Shown here piece by piece: positions 57,424 to 64,000 of a DNA stretch of 64,000 bases; within the stretch, counting starts at the first letter, position 1, and each line of letters begins with the position of its first letter. Both the position numbers and the translations under genes were made by a program. The notes beneath the pieces are model-generated. The model made no database searches. It was not told the DNA's origin and was given only the letters and a program-made list of their open reading frames with translations. The DNA is taken from the NCBI GenBank assembly GCA_028751875.1, contig CM054135.1, positions 8,474,611-8,538,610 of the forward strand, given 5' to 3'. The DNA comes from Rapana venosa. Taxonomy: Eukaryota > Mollusca > Gastropoda > Neogastropoda > Muricidae.

Positions 57424-58370
57424 GTGTGTGAGTGTGTGTGTGTTTGTATGTGTTTGGGTGTGTGTGTGAAAACAGTTCATTGTTTTTAGTGTGTACGTTT
57501 ACATTGTACCTGAGTGTGCAACTGTCTGCACATATAATAATGTAAAATGCTTTTTGGTGAGGCATACATAAGCAAATGCATATTGTGTGTTTGTGTGTGT
57601 GTGTGTGTGAATAGTCCATTGTATATTAGTGACACATAAGCAAATGCATATTGTGTTTGTGTGTGTGTGCACGTGCGTGTGTTTTTACGTGAGTGTGTGC
57701 GTGCATGTGTGTGTGAGTGTGTGTGCACACACGCGCGTATAATATAAATGAATGCACATGTGTGTCTGTGTGTGCACATAATATACACAAACAAATGCTC
57801 ATTGTGTGTTTGTGTGTGTGTGTGTGAGAGAACAGTCCATTGTATGTTAGTGTTATATTCACATTGTACCTCAGTGTTTGCACATATATGTAAAATGCTT
57901 TTTGGTGAGGTATACGTAAGCAAAGTCATATTGTATGTGTGTGTGTGCATAATTTAATTATACACAAACAAATGCACATTGTGTGTATGTGTGTGTGTTT
58001 CTGTGTCTGTGTGTACGTGATACATAAAACAGATCCACACTGTGTGTGTGTGAATGTGTATGTGTGTCTGTGTGTACATGATACATAAAACAGATCCTAA
58101 CTGTGTGTGTGTATGTGTGTGTTTCTGTGTGTACATAATACATAAAACAAATGCACACTGTGTGTGTGTATATGTGTGTGTGTTTGTGTGTGTGTGTACA
58201 TAATACATAAAACAAATGTACTGTGTGTATGTGTGTGTGTGTGTTTCTGTGTGTCTGTGTGTACATGATACATAAAGCAAACGCACACTGTGTATGTGTG
58301 TGTGTGTTTCTGTGTGTACATGATACATAAAACAAATGCACACTGTGTGTGTGTGTGTGTTTTATCAAAA
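57424..58370. repeat. TG-rich tandem repeat in ADPRH intron
   Basis: (TG)n blocks alternate with 'acataatacataaaacaaat' units (~60-90 bp period, 58010-58350) and larger 'agcaaatgcatattgtg' repeats (57560-57960). The intron ends in this array 25 bp before the exon at 58374. Confidence 0.85.
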
Positions 58371-58373
58371 CAG

Positions 58374-58424
58374 GTATGATGCTCTGCTGGGTGCTAATTG
58401 GGACTGGGAAGAACTGTGCATGAG
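58374..58424 (+). CDS. ADPRH: ADP-ribosylarginine hydrolase (ARH1), 51-nt exon
   Basis: Acceptor AAAACAG|, donor ATGAG|GTAACC. It encodes YDALLGANWDWEELCM, continuing ..HDAPMIA from the previous exon across a split Ala codon and leading to the catalytic exon across a split Arg codon. The family has YDALLAAG..W.EL at this place. The exon is too short to show as an open frame and is recognised only by phase and homology. Confidence 0.9.
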
Positions 58425-58599
58425 GTAACCATGATTTGAAACTTCCTGAATTGTGTGCTTGTACATTCTACTTTGTCTTTTTTTGTGTATGAGCGTAAGA
58501 ATACATGTATTTGTGTTTTCATCTAGATCTGTTTACTGACATCTCTCTGTCTCTCTCTAGATGCATGTTTGCATGTGTGCATGTATGCTTTTGTGTGTG

Positions 58600-58930
58600 T
58601 GTGTCAAAGTCAAAGTCAAAGTTTTATTTCCAGATGGTACATTGAATAAGCAAAACATTTGGTTTTTTTTGTCAAGCCAACTATCTAAGAGAACCCCCCC
58701 CAAAAAAAACAACCCAACAACAACAACAAAAAACCCCACAACAAAACAACAACAACAAAAGCAAGAAGAAAAACAACAACACACAAACAAACAAAACTAT
58801 CAAACCGTATAGAAAAGGAAATTATAATGATAAAGATGACGATGGTGACTGCGACGATGATGACGATATCAATAAACAATGACGATTACTACTTCCAGAA
58901 ATATCAATGAAGACGATGATAATCGGATGA
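58600..58930. repeat. Tail-like repeat and AAC/GAT arrays
   Basis: (GTCAAA)3 followed by 'ttttatttccagatggtaca', which looks like the reverse-oriented tail of a retroposon, then AAC-rich and GAT/GAC arrays. Between 58930 and 59240 nothing is recognised. Confidence 0.5.
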
Positions 58931-59239
58931 GACTTGTAATCAAAAACATTACAGCAGATCATGTTTCAATATCAAACACAATCCACACTTGAATATGGTT
59001 ATAGGCTCACCCACTTATGCCATTATTTGCTAACCACAATTTTCAACACACACATATACACACACATAACACTCCCACAAGCCCATGCTCGCGTGCAAGC
59101 AAATTTGTGTGTGTGTGTGTGCATGCATGCATGTGTGTATGTGAGTTCTATTGACTTGAATAGGCAGATAGTGAGTGCTATGGTGTTGCAGTAACTTTGC
59201 CATTTTTATTTATTTATTTATTTTATTTCTAAAAATTTA

Positions 59240-59582
59240 TTTTATTCTTTTATGTCAAGGATAATGGAATAAGCTCTTATGTGCTTTTTTTACATCCAGT
59301 CCCTGTGTGTATGCGGTTTTGTAAATTCTGTCATCTGTTCCCACCGGCACACAATGGCCTACTCTTACAAAAAGCGGAACAGGATTTAACGTGTGCGCAA
59401 GATGTTCTGCATGCGTTCACACATGGGGCCTCGATTTATAGTCTCATCCAAAGGACTTTTGGATAGAGTGGAGTCTGTGCTGATGTTAACTCCAGGGGAA
59501 AATATCCCCTTGAATGAGAATCGAACCTGGGTCGTCAGATTGCGAGCGCAATGTTCTGACCACTAGGCTATCCCATCCCCCA
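59240..59582 (-). mobile_element. SINE-A, full-length copy 3
   Basis: Complete copy in the ADPRH intron. Minus sense: GGGATGGGATAGCCTAGTGG head, near-perfect B box (GGTTCGATTC), central domain and 'ataagagcttattccattat' tail followed by an A-rich stretch. Confidence 0.85.
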
Positions 59583-59599
59583 CTAAGTTATCAAATGCA

Positions 59600-60400
59600 T
59601 GAGTGTTGTGGTATTTTCACCCCATGTGAATCGGAGTTTGCGTACCATAGATCAGACAGACATATGTTGTGGTGTGGTAGTTTTACCCCTCACAAACCAG
59701 ATTTTGCCTTCAGTAATCACGTTTTGCAGTGTAGTGGTATTTTTGCCCCTTCAGATCAGTTTTCCTTCAGAGAATCAGATAAGTGTTGCTATGATTTCGC
59801 CCCTTATGAATTGGATTTGCCTTTAGTTAATCAGGTAGACATGCTTTACGGTAACTTTTTTTGCCCCGTGTGGACCAAATTTTTCCCTCAGTAAATTAGA
59901 TAGTTATGTGTTGTGGTAACTATGCCCCATCTAAATAGGGTTTTGCTCAGTGCTAATCAGAGTTTGCCCTCAGTGAGTCAGAAAGATGAGTGTTGTAATT
60001 TTCGCCCCATGCAAACACAGTTTTGCCCTTTGTGAATTAAATAGATATGTGTTGCCCCATATGAGTAGGAGTTTTCTCTCAGTATTATGTTGTGGTAATT
60101 ATGCCCCATCTGGATAGGGTTTTTCCCTGTATGTCTCGGATTTTGTCCTGAGTGAATCAGATACTTATGGTAATTTTTGCCTCATATGACTAGGATTTTT
60201 CCCTAAGTGAATCAGGTACATGTGTTGTGGTAAGTTTTGCCCCATGTGAATATAGGATTTTCCCTGAGTGAATCAGGTACATGTGTTGTGGTAAGTTTTG
60301 CCCTATGTGAATATACGATTTTTCCCTGAGTGAATCAGGTACATGTTTTGTGGTACTTTTTAACCCATGTGAGTAGGTTTTGCCCTGAGTGAATCAGACT
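59600..60400. repeat. ~60-bp minisatellite in ADPRH intron
   Basis: About 12-14 diverged units of 'tgttgtggtaattttgcccc' + 'atgtgaatagga' + 'ttttccctgagtgaatcagg' + 'taca'. Copies at the right end (60185-60390) are the most alike, which suggests recent expansion from that side. Confidence 0.85.
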
Positions 60401-60439
60401 AGCATCCTGTTTGGACCTGAAACTTTCCCCCATCCATTA

Positions 60440-60465
60440 AACCATGAGTGGTGGTCTGGGCGCTA

Positions 60466-60499
<34 letters not shown>

Positions 60500-60750
60500 G
60501 TGATACACACAATTATTTAGCACACATAAAAGAACCCACGGCAACAAGAGAGTTGTCCTGTCAAAATTATGTAGAAAAAAGCCACTCTGATAGGGAAACA
60601 AATACAGTTGCAGACAGGACAAAAAGAAAAGAACAAAAAAAAAGGTAGCGCTGCTCTTGTGGCGACACGCTCTCCCCGGGGGAGAGCAGCCCAAATTTCA
60701 TGCAGAGAAATCTTCGGTGACTAAAAGTGATGTACAATACAGTAAATACA
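60440..60750 (+). mobile_element. SINE-C, copy 2
   Basis: Plus-sense copy: 'gctagtctttcagatgaga' and 'gataaaccgagg' (central domain shared with SINE-A), 'aaaagaacccacggcaac', 'ggggagagcagccc', and a tail with ATAC repeats. No tRNA-like head is obvious on the left. It ends about 27 bp before the catalytic ADPRH exon. Confidence 0.7.
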
Positions 60751-60776
60751 ACGTGTGGTGGCGGTGTTGTTTACAG

Positions 60777-60879
60777 GAGCATGTTTCATGGCGGGGACAG
60801 CGACAGTACCGGCGTCATTGCCGCCTGTTGCTATGGGGCCTCAAAGGGCTTCCAGGGAGTTCCCAAACGTAACCATGAG
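60777..60879 (+). CDS. ADPRH: ADP-ribosylarginine hydrolase (ARH1), catalytic exon
   Basis: Acceptor TTTACAG|, donor GAG|GTCGGT. It encodes MFHGGDSDSTGVIAACC, GASKGFQGVPKRNHE. GGDSDSTG is the second metal-binding motif of the ADP-ribosylglycohydrolase family (two Asp and a Ser/Thr hold the Mg ions next to the ribose); all these residues are intact, so the product is expected to be catalytically competent if its N-terminal half is present. The exon starts with the last base of an Arg codon and ends in phase 0, in frame with the last exon. A SINE-C lies immediately upstream. Confidence 0.95.
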
Positions 60880-60904
60880 GTCGGTAGTTGGTGCATTGGT
60901 GGTG

Positions 60905-61015
60905 GAGGTGATCTGTGAGTGTGTGTGTGTTGTGTGTGTGTGTGTGCTCTGTGTGTGTAAGTGTGTGTGTTGTGTGTGACTCTGTGTGTGTGTGACTGTG
61001 TGTGTGTGATCTGTT
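60905..61015. repeat. (TG)n microsatellite
   Basis: TG array starting 26 bp after the catalytic exon's donor; a second (TG)n follows the SINE at 61369-61430. Confidence 0.9.
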
Positions 61016-61031
61016 TCTTTTTTTTCTTTTC

Positions 61032-61368
61032 TTCTTTTATATCAAGGATAATGGAATAAGCACTTAAGTGCTTTTTTACATCCAGTCCCTGTGTGTATGC
61101 GGTTTTGTAAATTCTGTCATCTGTTCCCAACCGGCACACAATAGCCTACTCTTACGAAAAGCGGAACAGGATTTAATGTGTGTACAAGATGTTCTGCGTG
61201 TGTTCGCACACGGAGCCTCGGTTTATAGTCTCATCCGAAGGACTTTTGGGGAGAAAGGAGTCTGCACTGATGTTAACTCCAGGGGAAAATATCCCTTTTG
61301 AACGGGAATCGAACCCGGGTCATCAGATTGCGAGTGCAATGTTCTAACCACTAGGCTATCCCGTCCCC
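61032..61368 (-). mobile_element. SINE-A, full-length copy 4
   Basis: The best-preserved copy. Minus sense: GGGGACGGGATAGCCTAGTGG, B box GGTTCGATTCC, central domain, then a tail ending 'cactta' + 'agtgcttattccattat' and A-rich sequence. Internal Pol III promoter boxes are intact, so it could in principle be transcribed. Confidence 0.88.
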
Positions 61369-61734
61369 GTGTGTGTGTGTGTAAGTGTGTGTGATTCTGT
61401 GTGTGTGTCACTGTGCGTGCGTGTGTGTGTGTTCTTATTCATTACATGATATGCTGTGCATGCACTAATCCATGAAGTACATGAATTATTTTGTGTGCTG
61501 CAGTCTGTAAAACTTTACAAATTTGTATTCTTTTGCCTAAAGAATTTTGTCTGTTTGTGTGTGTTTGTGTGTGTGTGTTTAACACGTCATAGTTTTCTGG
61601 CAATGTCATGAAGTTTATATCGTTCAGGGATTTTTAAAGTTTAGGGTTCTGGATTTGTTTGTTTGTTTTGTATATTGCCATTCATTGAATACCACAGAAT
61701 GTTTCGTTTGTTCCAAGATATTATTCTAAATTGT

Positions 61735-61865
61735 ATTGTATTGCATTGCTTCATATTGTGTCAGATTGTATTGTATCATATTGTGTACCATTTACGGTCA
61801 AGACGGATTTTTCTGTTTAAAATTCTGGCTGTTGTCCCCAGTGAAAGTTTACCACCAAATGTACA
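61735..61865 (-). mobile_element. SINE-C, 3' fragment (minus orientation)
   Basis: Left end (TTGTA)n as the reverse of the AATAC tail, then 'tttacggtcaagacggattt', 'ttctgtttaaaattctggctg', 'tgtccccag'. This matches the reverse complement of the last ~130 bp of 26515-26880. 5'-truncated. From 61865 to 62212 no feature is seen apart from intron. Confidence 0.6.
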
Positions 61866-62212
61866 AGACCATGATTTTTGTCTAACTTGTTGGTGTATAT
61901 GTTTGTTTTCCAATGAGAGATTTCTTTTTCTTTTTGTTGTTGTTTGTTTGGGTTTGACACAAATTTGCCTCAGATAGTTCTGTTTTTGCTGTGGATTCTA
62001 TGAGCACTAAATCCATTTTCACAAGGGACCTAGGTGTGATACAGAAGACTAGCATTGGGACTCATGGTCTAACAAATAAGAAAACATCTGGCTTCAGACT
62101 GATTGAACCTATGTCTTTTGCTTTCTAGATGGGTGCATTATCACAAGAATATTGTATACCATGAAATAAATATTCCAGTCTGCTGAACTCATTGAAACAT
62201 CGTCTGTTGCAG

Positions 62213-62341
62213 TCCATTGAGTACCGCGATCGTTTGGTCAAGTTGGCCAAAGTGATGCTGGAGTTGGCTTATGCAGAGGGCGGTGAGGACAAAGAAGCAG
62301 ATGGCAGTGGAGATGCTGCCGCCACTGCTGCTCAGGTTTAA
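62213..62341 (+). CDS. ADPRH: ADP-ribosylarginine hydrolase (ARH1), last exon
   Basis: Acceptor TGTTGCAG|, starts in phase 0 and ends at TAA 62339-62341. It encodes SIEYRDRLVKLAKVMLELAY and then an acidic, Ala-rich tail ending AAQV. The family has ..NYE-KLEYR-x-RLE..A at this junction, so the join RNHE|SIEYRDRL fits closely. Together the exons found here give roughly 164 residues, the C-terminal half of a protein that is about 350 residues in vertebrates. The low-complexity tail looks lineage-specific. Confidence 0.92.
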   Translation, partial: SIEYRDRLVKLAKVMLELAYAEGGEDKEADGSGDAAATAAQV

Positions 62342-64000
62342 CGACACATCCTGACTGTGACTGCCATAGGTGCGTCAGTCACTGACAGCAGTCATCTACC
62401 ACTGACACCAGGTCACTATGCTGATTCCACAGGTTGATGGACAACTGAGACTCGTGCACGTTTCCTTCTGTTGTCAGCACTGCTACCGGCAGACCCTGCG
62501 AACTGCTGGCAGTGTAGAAAATCAGGCTGAAGACTGAAGGTTCTGCGAGCTCTTGATGCTCAACCACAAGCACCTGATGTGATGTAGCATCGCGGTATAT
62601 GCACTGGATACTTAATTACAGGCCCCAAATTGAATATATTACAGTACTACAAGCACTTCATAGTCAACCACAGGCACATGATGTCATGTAACGCACCACT
62701 GTAAGCTCTGAATACCTAAGTACAGGCCCCTGATTAGATATATTGCAGTACTACAAGCACTTGATAGACAACCACAGGCACATGATGTCATGTAACGCAC
62801 CACTGTAAGCTCTGAATACCTAAGTACAGTCCCCTGATTAGATATATTGCAGTACTACAAGCACTTGATAGTCAGCTTAAAGCACTGACATTTTTGTGGG
62901 TACTTGAGTAGAAAAAGTGCTTTGATTTCTTGCTTTACAAGATTGAGTGCATATAAATTTCACACGTTGTTATCATGAAAAGAATGCAGTGATTTGAATT
63001 CAGATGTTGGGGCTGGTTTATCAGACCTAAGCGTGTTTGTATTTTCTTCGTTAAGGGACAGATATATTTTTAATTGTGTAAGTAGGGAACAGTGTGTGTG
63101 TTGAAGTATTTAGCACCCTGAAGACAGTATACAGTCTCCATATATTTCATTGTTGTTTCGTTTTGTGTCTTGCTCATTTTGGTCACGTCTTTCAGAAGCA
63201 AATGATTTGAAATTGAAAGAAAAAAAAGTTTAAAAAAAGAATATGATCAGAATAGAATCATGACATGATTGAAAAATCTTTCCTTCTAAAAAGTGTGATA
63301 TCATTATTAAGAATTTCTAATGTTGTCTGATGTTTTTTGTTGTTGTAAATTTTAATCATTATATGTTTGAGGTTGTTATACAATAGAACATTTCTAGAAC
63401 AGTTTTCTCTGCTTTATGGATATTTGACAATATGGAAGCATGTTTGATATTAAAATTAAGGAACCTGATTTTTTAAGGCCTTTGTTATCAGCTGGACTAA
63501 ATACACCATGATGTATTTTATTAATAGATTAATTGGTTAATGAAGTGGGGGTGGGATTTGTTCTTTTAAATAGAAAGGGAAATGATATCGTTTTTGTTGT
63601 TGTAAATTGTCTCTATAGTGTTCACTGAATACATACAGTTGTAAAGTTATCATTATTCAAAAGAGGCTGCTGTCCTTGTTTTGGGTTGTTTTTGGTTGAT
63701 TATTGTTATTTGTTGGTAACGAGAAAAGAACTTGGACAAAGCATCCGTTTAAAATGTATTTTCAAGCAGGAGTTGAACACAGCTGTTCATAGTGTTTAAG
63801 AAATGGTTGCTTTGTGTGACTCAAGACTGACGATGTTGATAGCTCCCTCTGGGTTCCCTGTTCATCCCAAAAGTGTCGCTGTGCAGCTGTTTCTGTGATA
63901 TGCTTCTCCTGGTGACAGTTACAAAGCAAGTCATGTCTTTTCTTCCTTGCGATGCTTGGTACACCTGTGATTGTGTTTTCATCAGTAGCATTAGGAGTAC
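62342..64000 (+). other. Probable ADPRH 3' UTR and downstream DNA
   Basis: No further coding sequence is recognised. A 104-bp unit is repeated three times at the start (see next entry). ATTAAA at 63449-63454 is a possible polyadenylation signal; no AATAAA is seen. AT-rich downstream. Confidence 0.4.
62563..62875. repeat. Threefold 104-bp tandem repeat
   Basis: Units start at about 62567, 62671 and 62775, containing 'gcacatgatgtcatgtaacg', 'taagctctgaatacctaag' and 'tattgcagtactacaagcac'. Units 2 and 3 are nearly identical; unit 1 is diverged. Confidence 0.9.

Noticed and set aside
57486..58368. Minus-strand 129-154-residue frames
   Set aside because: Translated TG-rich tandem repeat in the ADPRH intron.
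61300..61368. tRNA gene on the minus strand
   Set aside because: A and B boxes are present, but the sequence is the head of a SINE found at least four times with the same body and tail.

Overview
This is a draft-quality eukaryotic window, most likely from a marine mollusc and probably a gastropod. That is an inference from split exons with GT/AG borders, jockey- and RTE-type LINEs, abundant tRNA-derived SINEs and very heavy TG/TC/TCTG microsatellites. There are no bacterial genes, operons or CRISPR. Two runs of exactly 500 N (23775-24274, 51200-51699) divide it into three contigs. Many of the longest open frames are translated simple repeats and are not genes.

Two host genes can be supported, lying head to head. 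On the minus strand, exons of a COP9 signalosome subunit 1 (CSN1/GPS1) gene lie at 50465-50649, 27195-27301 and 25490-25586, with a degraded candidate at 45602-45704. Their order along the minus strand matches the order along the protein, so the gene spans at least 25 kb with repeat-filled introns. On the plus strand, the 3' half of an ADP-ribosylarginine hydrolase gene (ADPRH/ARH1) is encoded by exons at 55244-55417, 58374-58424, 60777-60879 and 62213-62341, plus a probable 36-nt exon at 54782-54817. All splice phases agree, and the catalytic GGDSDSTG motif is intact.

Layout: 1-4100 simple repeats; 4110-10430 a near full-length but frameshifted jockey-superfamily LINE whose ORF1 carries an SGNH-esterase-like domain; 10440-13260 simple repeats and a SINE; 13263-17650 a 2.2 kb segment present twice, the first copy error-rich; 17650-22340 microsatellites, SINE pieces and a threefold 0.4 kb tandem repeat; 22340-25340 little recognisable sequence around the first gap; 25340-50650 the CSN1 locus with several SINE families and minisatellites; 50750-54727 minisatellites and the second gap; 54727-64000 the ADPRH locus, with three full SINEs and a nested RTE LINE in its introns.

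The strongest unexplained structure is at 30519-49304. A 2,402-bp block occurs twice, with no difference in the parts compared, at an offset of exactly 16,384 bp. The 13,982 bp between the copies looks like unpolished long-read sequence and contains an error-rich second version of the neighbouring locus. Two further clean/noisy twin segments occur (13.3-17.6 kb and 52.1-54.7 kb). I read these as assembly or gap-filling artefacts that split the CSN1 gene, possibly layered on a real tandem duplication. I did not find a convincing new biological system. The most interesting biological items are a SINE whose head mixes tRNA-like and 5S-rRNA-like promoter sequence, a central domain shared by two SINE families, and exon borders that repeatedly abut TG microsatellites.
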